Assembly (NCBI GenBank): GCA_000697355.1
Contig: JNEN01001161.1
Coordinates: 62,001 to 126,000 of the forward strand
Length of the DNA stretch: 64,000 nt
Direction of reading: 5' to 3'
Source: Syncephalastrum monosporum B8922
Taxonomy: Eukaryota > Mucoromycota > Mucoromycetes > Mucorales > Syncephalastraceae
Shown: positions 45,273 to 56,989 of the stretch, in pieces
Layout of the letters: the number at the start of each line of letters is the position of its first letter
How positions within the stretch are numbered: position 1 is the first letter of the stretch
Notes under the pieces: model-generated
The model's input: the letters and a program-made list of their open reading frames with translations, nothing else
Database searches by the model: none
Told to the model about the DNA's origin: nothing
Program-made: the position numbers and the translations under genes

Positions 45273-47288
45273 ATGTCTCTCGAGCCAGAAGTGCCCTACG
45301 ATCCCCTCGAGCAGGAGCACGACACCTGGCGCGATGCGACTATTCTCTCGGACAGCAACGCGGTCCATACGAACGACGCCTTTGCAGCAGCAGACAACAC
45401 CGAAGATTACTACGATGCCACCCCAATGGACAGCAGCAAAGAACCCGACGGCTGCTGGATGTTCCCCCCTGAACATTCCCTCGCCGAGGTCCTCGGTCCA
45501 AACCGGGCCAATCTCAATTCTATCAAAGAAGAGACGAGCACCTACTTGGAATACAACGATGCAAAAAACCAGGTTGACATCTGGGGCCAGGCTGATCTCG
45601 TCTTGCGAGCGAAGCGTCTTTTGGACGGTATTGTCCGCAACCTCGCCGACAAGAAAGCCGACAGTACGCGTCGCAAGACAAAGAAGTGGGGCAAACCCGA
45701 GCGCGAGCTCACCCGCAAGGAAAAAGAACGCGTCGAGCGCAAGCTGCAGCACGAGCAGAAGATGAAGAGCTTTCAAGGCAAGCCGAGCGTGCCTCAGAAC
45801 TACAATGCCTACGTCACGCTCCCCAACCAGGATATCCCCGTCCTCAAGATCATGGGCGAACGCGAAGAAAGGGTGGCGAGCATCCGTGCCGACCTGCTGG
45901 TGTATGTGTACTACGACGAAAGACTCGCTGCGTTCCACATTGCGGGCGACGAGGAGTATCCCGTCCGGACTGCGGCCGAACGCGTCCGCAACCTCTACCT
46001 GCGCGCCGCCCGCCAGCCTTATAGCGCCACACTGCGTCTCATCAAGCAGCCTTCCAAGAACCTCACCGTCCAATTCGTCGAACTACCCTCGAACGCCCTG
46101 CGGTACGAGTATCTCCATGGTGACGACCATGCCACCAGTGTCCACCGCTACTACGAGTGCCACGAGCTCAAGGCCCCACGTCTGATTACCGACTACAGCG
46201 AACACCAGAATTTGATTGACTTTGATGAGACGCAAGACTCCTCGCCATCTCCGCTCCCCGAGCCACTCCAGTCGATCGACAAGACGAACGAAGAGAAAAT
46301 CACGGAGGCCCTCGAGCTCGGCCTGGAAAGCGTCCGTTTGAACGACTGGGAGCTTCAGATGAAAGTGCGCTTCGGTCAGACTCATCTTATTGACTACCCA
46401 AAGAAGGACTCGGTCTCTGTGGAAGGGTTGACCAAGTTCCTGCCGCACCCCCGGTTCCGATCAGAGCTTGCGCCCTGCATCGGCCGCACCTATGAACAGG
46501 TCAAGCCGCTTTTCGAATACCTCGATAGCACCTGCCTGCTGTTCAACAATATGCCTTACACACAGTACATCATCGAGGCCAGACAGCTCCCGACCATGCC
46601 TCAACAGGCGCCAAGCAACAGCCGCTTCAAGGAGCCACGCCCCTCCATACCTGAGGAATGGTCCACCAAAATGGTGGCTGAATTCGGTGAGCGTAGCGCA
46701 ACGCCTACTCGATGGCGTGTACTCGTGGAATGCCACGACCTGGTCAAAGTGAGCATGACCGACCTGGAGGCCCACTACGCATGGGACCTCAAGCTGCAGT
46801 ATGCCCGCCGCCTCAAGAGCGAGGGCGACACGCCCCACAACAAATTTGCTGAGCACCTGCGCGTGGACCACGAGAACCAGGAGCAGCGTCTTTCATACAT
46901 TTCCACGCAAGGCTATCGCCCTACCACGATCAAACAGAAAAAAATATGGGCATACGGCCACGGCGACTGGGTCTTTGAAGTCAAGCGAGAAGAACTTTGG
47001 GACATGCAGGACGTCGAGGTGACCAATCCTGGCCTGCCCGTCCACCTCTCGTCCATCCCCCCGCACCAAACTCAGTACAAGTTCTCGGCGCACAAGGAGG
47101 TCTGGCGGAACAAAATGTCGCATAACACCGACCTCAAGATGGGAGAGGCTCCCGAGTGGACCAGTAGGGACTTCCTGGCGCACGGAACTGACTCTGTCAA
47201 GGACATGATTTCGACCTCGCAGAAAGTTACAGACGACCTCCGCGCGCACGTGCCCATCTACTGGGAATCTGCACCCTCCTTAGTATAA
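45273..47288 (+). CDS. KH-domain protein, fungal type
   Basis: Intronless frame of 671 residues from the ATG at 45273; an in-frame TTG upstream is not a likely start. Residues about 68-115 read as a KH-like fold: PPEHSLAEVLGPNRANLNSI (with GPNRANL in place of the GxxG loop) and YNDAKNQVDIWGQADLVLRA. A basic stretch follows (RKTKKWGKPERELTRKEKER), then a large C-terminal region with further alpha/beta character (VASIRADLLVYVYYDERLAAF; KITEALELGLESVRLNDWEL; WAYGHGDWVFEVKREELW). The layout is like uncharacterised fungal KH proteins. RNA binding is inferred from the KH-like part; no enzyme motif is visible. Long antisense frames (45108-46073) are codon-bias shadows. Confidence 0.75.
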   Translation: MSLEPEVPYDPLEQEHDTWRDATILSDSNAVHTNDAFAAADNTEDYYDATPMDSSKEPDGCWMFPPEHSLAEVLGPNRANLNSIKEETSTYLEYNDAKNQVDIWGQADLVLRAKRLLDGIVRNLADKKADSTRRKTKKWGKPERELTRKEKERVERKLQHEQKMKSFQGKPSVPQNYNAYVTLPNQDIPVLKIMGEREERVASIRADLLVYVYYDERLAAFHIAGDEEYPVRTAAERVRNLYLRAARQPYSATLRLIKQPSKNLTVQFVELPSNALRYEYLHGDDHATSVHRYYECHELKAPRLITDYSEHQNLIDFDETQDSSPSPLPEPLQSIDKTNEEKITEALELGLESVRLNDWELQMKVRFGQTHLIDYPKKDSVSVEGLTKFLPHPRFRSELAPCIGRTYEQVKPLFEYLDSTCLLFNNMPYTQYIIEARQLPTMPQQAPSNSRFKEPRPSIPEEWSTKMVAEFGERSATPTRWRVLVECHDLVKVSMTDLEAHYAWDLKLQYARRLKSEGDTPHNKFAEHLRVDHENQEQRLSYISTQGYRPTTIKQKKIWAYGHGDWVFEVKREELWDMQDVEVTNPGLPVHLSSIPPHQTQYKFSAHKEVWRNKMSHNTDLKMGEAPEWTSRDFLAHGTDSVKDMISTSQKVTDDLRAHVPIYWESAPSLV

Positions 47289-47623
47289 GCCTAGTATAAG
47301 GTTCATTTGAGCACATATATACCTTGCATTTTTACAATAAGAGAAAGAAGCCACGACATGATGGAAAGAACTTCCCGGAGGCTCTCCAAAAAGAGAGCGT
47401 GGGCAGGGCGGGAAATTGTGTGATTGGCGGGAAGTTTTCCTGTATTGCTTACCTAAACGGGCCTAAGTGGGCGGCCATCTCTGGGTTCCCCCCCGCCGCC
47501 CGGTTTACCGTTTCGTATATATGCGTGCGACACCAGATTAAACGCTGTTCTTTCCTTTTATTGTTTGCATTCTTTTTCCCGTTTCTCACCTCTTTTCCAT
47601 CTTTTCATCACTTTCATAACACC
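47289..47623. promoter_or_regulatory. Promoter region of the aldose 1-epimerase gene
   Basis: Includes GTATATAT at 47515-47522, about 105 bases before the ATG, preceded by a C/G-rich block (CCCCCCGCCGCCCGG, 47489-47503) and GGCGGGAAG-type sequences. The 60 bases before the ATG are CT-rich. These look like a TATA element, GC-rich activator sites and a leader; the factor is unknown. Confidence 0.5.
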
Positions 47624-48782
47624 ATGCCCGTGACGAAGCAGAGCTTTGGTGCCAATGGCATCGACCAGTACACGCTGATCAACGAAAAGAAGACGCTGGC
47701 AGTCATGCTTCTCAACTATGGCGGCACGCTGACCCATATCCTCGTCCCAGACAAGAGGGGCCATATCCGGGACGTGGCGCTCGGCTTCGATGATTTTGAC
47801 AATTATAAGCGTGCCGAAAACCCTTACTACGGTGCTTTGATTGGCCGTTTTGCCAACCGCATCGGCGAAGGCAAGTTCTCGATCGATGGCAAGGAGTACC
47901 AGCTCGCGACCAACAACGGCCCCAACGCGCTCCACGGTGGTCTGGAGGGCTTTGACAAGAAGCTCTGGGACGTCAAGATTGTCTCGCAGAACCCGGCCAC
48001 GGTTGAGCTTGACCTCGTCTCGTCTGCAGGCGACCAGGGTTACCCGGGCACGCTCCACACCACCGTCATTTACACGGTGCACGACGACGCCTCGCTCGAG
48101 GTGCAGTACCGCGCCACAACCACGGCCGACACAGTCGTGAACCTGACGAACCACAACTACTTTAACCTGGCCGGTGTGTCCGAGAACCCCAAGGTCCTGG
48201 ACACCCGGGTGCAAATGCATGACGTCAAGGGCGTCCTTGAGCTGGATGCGAACGCGCTGCCCACCGGAAAGCAGCTCAGCTGGTCTGAAGCCCCGCAATT
48301 TGATTTCACGGTAAAATAGCAAAAAGAAAAAAAGGGAACTATCAGGCAAAGAAACGCGAAGCTCATGCCTCAGAAAGGGTAGCAAGGCAGGTACCACCAT
48401 TGGCGCTCGTTTCGACGAACTCAAGGACACGAATGGCTACGACCACCCATACGTCGTCCACAACGACTACTCGGTCGACACCTCAAAGCTGCCTTTGCGC
48501 CACGCTGTGACCGCGTTTAGCCCCGAAACGGGCATCCAGCTCGACTTCCATACCACCGAGCCCGCCTTCCAGCTCTACACAGGTAACTTCATCCCAGACG
48601 ATACCTTTGAGGGCAAAAAGAGCCAGAACAATGCCAAGTACGGTGTGCATGGCGGTTTCTGCCTCGAGAGCTCGCGTTTCCCCGATGCGCCCAACAAGCC
48701 CGACTGGCAGCCCATGTCGCTGCTCAAGCCAGGCGAGACCTACGCAAGCAAAACCGTGTTCCGTTTTGGTGCCCATGAATAA
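47624..48782 (+). CDS. GALM: Aldose 1-epimerase (galactose mutarotase)
   Basis: Interconverts alpha- and beta-anomers of galactose/glucose, the entry step of the Leloir pathway; cytosolic. Exons 47624-48310 and 48378-48782 join in phase to 363 residues, close to the family's usual 340-360. Signature blocks: NYGGTLTHILVPDKRG, GALIGRFANRIGEGKF, NNGPNALHGGLEGFDK, TNHNYFNLAG (catalytic His region) and GVHGGFCLESSRFPDAP (catalytic Glu region). The in-frame upstream extension to 47324 is non-conserved and contains the TATA region, so 47624 is the start. It converges with the beta-galactosidase gene, about 85 bases between stops, which suggests a shared role in galactoside use. Confidence 0.95.
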
Positions 48783-48866
48783 ATAAAGAATACTTGAGCA
48801 AATAGCAACATACTAAAATACGATTGGTATTCAAACAAAAGAAAATAAGAGATAAAGGGAAAAGGC

Positions 48867-51800
48867 CTAAATCGAGAATTTCGCCTCTTCCTTCCACACC
48901 ATGTACTCGGGTTGGGTCTCGTCCACGTTCCCACTGTCAAGTCGCACAGGCCAGCCGGCCACCATAATTTCGGCCGTGGTGTCTTGCCAGGTGTACACGA
49001 GCATCCGTACAACATTATGCTTCTTGACCAGACCGCCGGGCAAATAAAAGTCGTGCTGCGGTCCGTCGCCGTTGCCATAGTAGTCCGCGATCTGCACATC
49101 ATTCAGGAAGACGAAGGCGGTGAAGGGTCCGTTGAGATGGAGCCGGAGCGGGACCGTCATCGATGCGCTGGCGACCTTGCGCAGGTCGTCAAACTGGAAT
49201 CGGACCCACTGCGCGCCCTGCGCCTTGTTGACCGGGATGCGATAGATCCTGTCGTCATGCTCGGTTTGCATGGCCTGCCAGCCCGTCGAGACCTCCTGCT
49301 CGTCAGGGAAACCGATGGTGTTGAAGGGCTGCGGAAGCTGGCGGACGTCGGTGCCGGTGATCTGCCACGCCACGTCGCCTACCCCGTTCAGCTTGGCCTT
49401 CAAGATACCGCGCGGGTTGCGCACGTCGTTCATGATGAAGGCCTGTCGGCTCAGGCCAAAGCTATCGACGAGAATGACAAGCGTGTTGTGGTCCTGGAGG
49501 TCTGTGAGTGGGTACGTGTGCGTGCCGAGAAAAGGTGGGTCGGGGCCAATTTTGGCGCCGGGCGAGAAGAGCTGGCGTGAGTACGTCGTATGGCCGCCGA
49601 TGACCACGCCGTTCAGGATCACCGTCGCGCGGTTGCGCGCGTTGAGGCTCAACGAGACAGAGCGATTCGGATTGGCGAATTCAGTGCGGTACAGAACGTG
49701 ACCGTGGACGTACAGGTAGTCGAGATTTTCAAAAACCGGCGTGTTGCCGCGCTTCTGGATCGGGTGCCATGGCAGCGTGTCAAACTGGACTGTGCGCTCC
49801 TGCCATTTGTCAAGCGAGATGTCGACCGGCAGCGGGAAGCGCTGGTGGGCATGCGTCGACTCCATGACGTACAGAAAAGGCAGACCCGCATAGGGACCGG
49901 TGGTGGCAGGCGCAAAGCGGGTGTCGGTCGGCTTCTTGAAAGACAGGAGCGTGGCATGGCTGTCGGATCGGCGGAAATTGATCTCGAGCAGTTTCTTGTG
50001 GTTGTCGTAGTAGAAGGTATCAGCGCCCCAGGCAAAGAAGGCGGGGTATCGCTTCTGGCCTTCGTTCCAGAATGCGTCCTCAAAGTGGCCGTACAGTGTG
50101 TTGGCATCCTCACGTCGGATGCCGACGATGTACAGGTCACCGGTATTGGTCGAGAGCTTGATCCAGCCCGTGTGCTTGTCAAACTTGAGCATGTCGGCCG
50201 TTCCCTCGCGACGGAGTACGTCGTCTTGCATATTGCCCGAGACTTCCATGGTGCGGTGCTCAAACGCAATGCCACCAATCGGGTTGGGCTCGACAAGCCA
50301 GACCTCTTCTCTCGTTTCGGTATTGACCATGCGTGCATGGATAGGCAGCGTGGATTGGATCAGCTGAATGTCATTGACAGTCTTGTAGTTGCCGAGGCCG
50401 ATAAACGATGTCTTGTACGGCATATAGCAGCCCATGGTGAAATTGCCTCCATCATGGTCGACTGTGACGTCAAAAAGGTCCTCCTTATTGCGGGCAAAGT
50501 TGCGGAAGAAGGTAAACGTGACAGGCTGGTCCGATTCGACGGCTACGCGCTGATTATTGATGGTGTGGCGTACCGATGATTTGACGCTGTAGTTCTTGCG
50601 TTTCAAAATCTGCTCCGTCTTGGCAAAGTATGGGTCAAAGGAGCGGGCAAAGATGTTGGTCTCGCGGAGGTTGCGTCCACGTTCGGATAGGTAGCCGTAT
50701 TCGCGGATGCAAGCCGAATAGTCGTAAGAAGTATACACATCCCTAAACAAGTTAATAGCTTCTTTCAAACAGCTCACAGTGTGACTTACGGATCACCCAG
50801 TGCGCCCCAGTTCGTGCCGCCATAGCCCATGTACAGGTTGACCATGGTTACGCCTTGGGCTAACGAGGACTCATAGAGGATTTTGGTGTAGTAGGGGCCA
50901 TAATAATCGTAGATGGTGTCGTATGTGTGCTGCAACTGGTAATGATTAAACCAGCCGCCTTGAAGCTCTGGGATAAACATGGGCGACTATAATAGCAGGG
51001 CACGTCAGATAATAAGACAAGATACATATCGCCAGATGAAAGCTTACATCTCTCGCACCACTACCAAAAGCGCGGACAGTATGTTCCAGGCGGTCCATGG
51101 AATTCTCCAGCTGCTTGGCACTCCAGGGTTTCCAGCCAAGAGTGGAGTTACCCGTGTCAAAAAACCAGCTCGTCGGGTTACTGGTAGGTGCTAGGACTAG
51201 GATACACAGTTCAGAGACGGAGGCAAGACACAGAAGACAAGATACTTACCAACATACTTGTCAAATCCGTACCAATCCAGACCAAACGGTTTGTTTGACC
51301 AGACACTGACAGCAGGCCGTGCATCCAGTTCAGGACGCGGCACCCAGCTGCTCTCCTCAAAGCCGTCGTTGGAGAGCAAAGGCACGTGGATGCCCTCATC
51401 GCGCGCTGCTTTGGCGAGGACGCGCATCTGGTCACGCAGACCGATGGGCAGGATGATGGCCATCGTCTCAAAGAGTTCGTTGTCGAGCTGCAGACCAATG
51501 ACACAGCCGTTCTTTTTGTCTGTGATCTGGTGCTTGGCAATGATCGGAAGCACGTGATGGAGCCATTCTTTCTCGTACTCGGCAAAGTCGGGGTCGTACT
51601 CACGCCACAGCATGATTTTGTTATGCCGAATGCGAAGTTCGCGCTTGGCAATCAGCCACGGCGGATAACCACCTGCGGATGTCTCTGCGCAGATGTACGG
51701 ACCCGGCGCAGCCAGGACAAACAGGCCCATGTCCTCGCACAGGTCGAGGAGGTAGTCGACGTCGCGGTTGCCGTCAAAGAGATAGACGCCCTCGTCGGGT

Positions 51801-52117
51801 GAATGGTATCCCCAGTGGAAGTAGATGCGGATAGCGTTCATGCCCATGCCACGGTACTGCTTCAGGATATCGGGCCAGCGTTCACGGTCGGGCACGCGCC
51901 AGTAGTGGAATTCACCAGCAAAGATCATGGTGCGCTCGCCCGCAATCGTAATGCTGTACTTGTCCCAGTCAATGCGGTCATGGTAGGTGGTTCTGTCGTA
52001 GGCGACGGACGACGTGGTAATGTCGAGGAGGGTGCCGTACGTACGCTGGTGGGCATAGAAGATAAAGCCCGAAATGAAGATGGGTACAGCAGCAATCAGA
52101 GCGAAAAGAGGCCCCAT
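48867..52117 (-). CDS. Beta-galactosidase, GH35
   Basis: Glycoside hydrolase family 35 enzyme that cleaves terminal beta-galactose. From the ATG at 52117 the N-terminus has a short cytoplasmic end and one hydrophobic segment (FALIAAVPIFISGFIFYA), so a signal anchor or uncleaved signal is likely. The TIM-barrel part shows FAGEFHYWRVPDRERW, NAIRIYFHWGYHSPDEG, APGPYICAETSAGGYPPWL, GLQLDNELFE (acid/base Glu in NE), PMFIPELQGGWFNHY (nucleophile Glu in PELQGG) and NLYMGYGGTNWG. The long exon 50777-48867 holds the beta-sandwich domains and ends near VWKEEAKFSI. Introns lie at about 51246-51193, 51046-50988 and 50788-50745. An in-frame Met at 52288 would add residues of no conserved type. It is head to head with the BAF60 gene. 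Confidence 0.92.
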
Positions 52118-52286
52118 ATTGATTGACGAACTGTACGACACGTCTTCGTCCAGAGTAAAAGAGTAAGAAGCGCAAGCGCAAGAGATAAAGAGCGTGTAAT
52201 AGTGCGGGTGATTCAAGGACCGAAATGCTGCCCTATCAAATTGACAGACCCCCCTCTCCTCTTCCCTTTTTATTTTACCAAGTGCC
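52118..52286. promoter_or_regulatory. Short bidirectional promoter, GH35 / BAF60
   Basis: Only 169 bases lie between the two start codons, so the control regions of a catabolic enzyme gene and a chromatin-remodelling subunit gene overlap. The BAF60 side is CT-rich (CCCCCCTCTCCTCTTCCC). No TATA box is clear. Confidence 0.55.
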
Positions 52287-54066
52287 ATGTCTCAACCACC
52301 GCCACCCCAGGCGGGTGCCATCCCTCCACAGTCCATGCCCAATCAGCCCATGCAGTACAGAAAAAGACCCAGTGAGGCTGATTCCCTCTCCAAGCATATC
52401 AAGTACGCCTTCATTCTCACAGCGGGTCCAATCACACAGCTCACGTCATGTTTATAGAAAGAAGCGTCCGACCGATCGCAACATGCCTCCCAAGGTAGAG
52501 TAGCCACTACCCACCACCCACCACCCACAACCCACTACCCTGCCCCACGACTTGACCCGACGTACTCATCCCATGCGCTGTGCGGCTCTATAGATTGAGG
52601 CATTCGTTCCGGAATCCAAATTATACACAGAACTGACCGAATTCGAAAAGAAGCTCGACGCCACCATCATGCGAAAGCGTTTGGACATTCAGGAAGCCCT
52701 GGGCAAACCGACCAAGGTAAATACAGTCCAACAGCTGCTCATTCAAAGCATTCCACCCATGAACCATTCCGTAGACGCGTCGCACACTGCGGATATTCGT
52801 TTCCAATACAGCGGCAGACCAGACATCACAAAGCGGCGACGACGAAAACGCGTTCGATTTGAACAGCGGCAATGCCCCTTCCTGGACCCTCAAGATCGAG
52901 GGCCGTCTGCTCGATGTAATAACTAACAAACACAGCATGATCTGACACGTTACTGAACTGATTTTCCATAACAGCCCCCGATCCCCACCAAAAAGGCACA
53001 GCCTGTCCAGAAATTCACATCCTTCTTCCGGTCCATCCTCGTCGAGATGGACAGAGACCCCAAAATGTACCGCGATGGCAGCAATGTAGTCGAGGTAAGA
53101 CATGGACTCGTCCGGCCTGGGCAGAGGTGTCTAATGTCTCTATCTGCAGTGGCACAAGCAAGCCAATGCACCCGAATACGATGGCGTTGAGATCAACAGA
53201 CGCGGCGACACGAACGTCAAAGTGCGCATCGTCCTCGACCCCGAGTACATTCCTCAAAAGTACAAGCTCAACCCTGCTCTTGCGGATCTGCTGGACATGA
53301 AGCTCGAGACGAAGCCCCAAATCATTATGGGCCTGTGGAATTATGTCAAGGTATAATGATGACACGCACTTACACAAACAAAAAAATAGAATACTCCCAG
53401 GTATCAGTCATTGATTCATTTCTATATAGAACAACAAACTTCAAGATGCCGAAGATAAGCGATTGATTCGCTGCGATCCTCGACTGCAGCAGGTAAAAAA
53501 ACAGAAACAAATTCAGAGATCAAATCGTCTGACCCGAATGCATGCTACAGTTGTTTGGTGTGCCTCAAATCCACTTTGCGCAGCTTCCCGATCTCATTAA
53601 CCATCACTTGTCCCGCCCCGATCCTATTGTGATCAACTACACCATCCGGGTCGACAAGGAATTCCACCAATCCGCCCAGGCCTACGATTTGGATGTCGAA
53701 CTTGACAGTGTGGTGCGGACCAAGATGATGCAAACCGTAGCAGCCACGCAGACCCAAAAGGAGATCATGCAGCTCGATGATAAGATTGTTCAGTGTGTGC
53801 AGAGTATCAACAACTCCAAGATCAAGCGTGACTTCTTAATGCAGTTTGCTCAGCATCCTGTTGAGTTTATCAACAAATGGATCGCAAGCCAGGCCCGCGA
53901 TCTCGAAGTCATCCTGGGCGAGACCAAAGTCAACCTCGAGGAGATGCGCCAGACCGACTTTTACAAGCAGCCCTGGGTCAAGGAGGCTGTCTTCCACTAC
54001 CTGACGGCCAAGACCCAGCAGCGCATGCAGGAGCTCCTCAACACCCAGCGTGCGCCACCCCAGTAG
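52287..54066 (+). CDS. SWI/SNF complex BAF60/SMARCD (Rsc6/Snf12-like) subunit
   Basis: Accessory subunit of SWI/SNF-type chromatin remodellers. Exon 1 starts with a Pro/Gln-rich tail (ATG 52287). Short exons follow: KKRPTDRNMPPK, then IEAFVPESKLYTELTEFEKK. After an intron comes RRTLRIFVSNTAADQTSQ and APSWTLKIEGRLLD, the conserved core. Next are RSILVEMDRDPKMYRDG and VRIVLDPEYIPQKYKLNPAL. The SWIB domain runs through IIMGLWNYVKNNKLQD, LIRCDPRLQQLFG and IHFAQLPDLINHHL. The C-terminal helical part (ALEKEI-like MLQLDDKIVQCVQSINN; RDFLMQFAQHPVEFINKW) matches SMARCD proteins. About seven introns are present, one containing five C-tracts (52508-52540). The stop is at 54064-54066. Confidence 0.93.
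52508..52540 (-). other. Potential G-quadruplex in a BAF60 intron
   Basis: The plus strand has five CCC tracts separated by exactly four bases (ACCA, ACCA, ACAA, ACTA), so the opposite strand can form G3N4 quadruplexes. It lies in an intron right after a donor, on the non-transcript-like strand. Confidence 0.6.
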
Positions 54067-54228
54067 TAATTCGCAGAAACAAAATAAATTTCCTCTATCG
54101 TTGTCTCCCTATTATCATCATAAACGTGGAGCCGTGTTTAAACTAAGCAAAGTATATAACAATTTATTATCTACAATTCATATTTGGGGTTGATGTTTGT
54201 TTGTGTTTGTGTGTGTGGAAGTTGGTAT

Positions 54229-55358
<1,130 letters not shown>

Positions 55359-55410
55359 GATGATGAAAAGTGAAAGAGATACAGAGCAAGCATACCTTGT
55401 TGAGCAAATT

Positions 55411-55417
55411 TTTATAT
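55411..55417 (-). promoter_or_regulatory. TATA-like element of the GAPDH gene
   Basis: The minus strand reads ATCATATAAAAAT about 55 bases before the ATG. Its distance and form fit a core promoter for this highly biased gene. Confidence 0.45.
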
Positions 55418-56603
55418 GATAATGGGGCGCGCTCAGTTTCGTGTTTGAGTCTCAGATTGATCATCTGGGGGCAGTCATTAAGCTTTTTGCGTTATCCATG
55501 GCATATAGTTGGGCAGCGATCATGGCCTTGATTAGATTGTGACTCTTGCCTCTATTTCCCCGTCATTTCCCAATCTTTTCCCGCCTCGCCTTACACACTC
55601 AGCCCATCGATACTACCCACGTATAGTACTTTTCCTTCTCAATCACTCAGGCTAAACATTTTATCTCGGCAACTCTCTCCATTTGTATACCAACAGAAAA
55701 AAAGTAGATGCGCGCGTTCGTTGGGATCAGGTAATCAGTGCCGCATCACACGTATCTTTGTAATTTCTTCACACATGACGCATTGTTTTCTCGTTGCAGG
55801 TCAGCCTTCTCTCATACGCATGGATGACAAATCCATAACTGTGTCAAGCTAAAAGAAACGATGAGATTTGCTTGAGGAGATAAGATGGTTGAGTACAGCT
55901 TTGAATATACCATATATATGCCTGACTATGAAATTAAGGGACGCGTCGCGAACAAGTCACTTCACAGCAGGCATTGCGGGACTTTGAAAAAATGCCGACA
56001 TCATCATTGAGGTGCCACGTGTGTGCAAAGATGATGTCCAAAAGGTTACGTCGTGGCACAAACTTCCCGATTTCTTTAAAATGCCTCTTTTAGCTACTGA
56101 TATCCAGTAAGATGCCAAATTTTGCTACAATTGCGCATACACAAAAATGCTCAGCATCTGTTCCAATTTTTTCTAACTTGCCCTTCGTTCGTTTTCCAGC
56201 ATTGCATGCTCGTGTTGATATAAGCCACAGGTATCGCTGCCGAAGTTGGGAACGGTTAACGAAGCACGACAGAGCGTAGTCAAACTGGTGCAGACGACCA
56301 TCTACCATTTTTTGTTTATGCACGATGTTATTCAGTGAAGCACTACTGGATCCTTTTATGAGGCTTGTGTTGAAAATGCTATTCACTTTAGCTTGACAGT
56401 GAGTCCAAAAGAAAATACACCCGTTAGTACTCGGCGTTCTCTACTGCGTACAAATCGAGTGCTCCTGTATGCTACACGAACTGATATATGTATACATATT
56501 TATCTGATGTACATGATGCACTGTATCTGTATTTACACTGATGATGGATATCTATGACAAACATAATGCTAACGAACATAGCTCAAAATGATCACTTTCG
56601 GCG
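55418..56603. other. Intergenic upstream of GAPDH
   Basis: About 1.2 kb with the remainder of the GAPDH promoter on the left (CT-rich block 55540-55680). The frame 56090-56386 (-) has no recognisable family. No gene is seen. Confidence 0.5.
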
Positions 56604-56989
56604 TTATTCCCGGTATAAAGGTAACTTGGCACTGCTAGAGTGTTCCTCATACGGTGGCAGACCCTCGGATAAAACTGATGCTCCGTCGTTATCACCGCCA
56701 GCCACGATGGTTACATGCCGCAATTCGGATACTTCGAGTCCTTCTGCATGGCGCGCAGGAGTAAATTGCTCCTCTTCAAGCACTCTCCTCCTCGTCCTGC
56801 TCCGATCTACAACATATATGAATCTATATATGATAATGGGCGCTGAGGGAACGCACCTGGAGAGGAGTCGTTATCTGGCACGGATGACTCTGTTTGTGAC
56901 GCATTGGAGCAGAGAATATAGAGACAGATCGCAAGGACCGTGATACCTCCCAAAACACCACCTAGAACAGCGCCAACGTTTACTTCCAT
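56604..56989 (-). CDS. Small single-pass membrane protein with a PPxY motif
   Basis: Two exons, 56989-56857 and 56806-56604, with GT-AG ends and correct phase, give 111 residues. The N-terminus (MEVNVGAVLGGVLGGITVLA) runs into a hydrophobic segment to about residue 28 (ICLYILCSNA), so a type III/N-out single-pass protein is likely. The remainder is cytosolic-like: an acidic/Ser patch, a basic RSRTRRRVLEEE stretch, then VTIVAGGDND and, near the end, LPPYEEHSS, a PY motif (PPxY) of the sort bound by WW domains of Nedd4/Rsp5 ubiquitin ligases. Family not recognised. The PY motif on a membrane tail suggests an Rsp5 adaptor or substrate; that is inference. No homologue is known to me. Confidence 0.6.

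Noticed and set aside
45108..46073. Minus-strand open frame of 321 codons
   Set aside because: Antisense to the KH gene; composition is the complement of C-ending codons and no family is seen.
47324..47623. N-terminal extension of the aldose epimerase
   Set aside because: It would translate through the TATA element and CT-rich leader; family alignment begins at 47624.
49590..50579. Plus-strand open frame of 329 codons
   Set aside because: Antisense to the GH35 gene, no recognisable motif.
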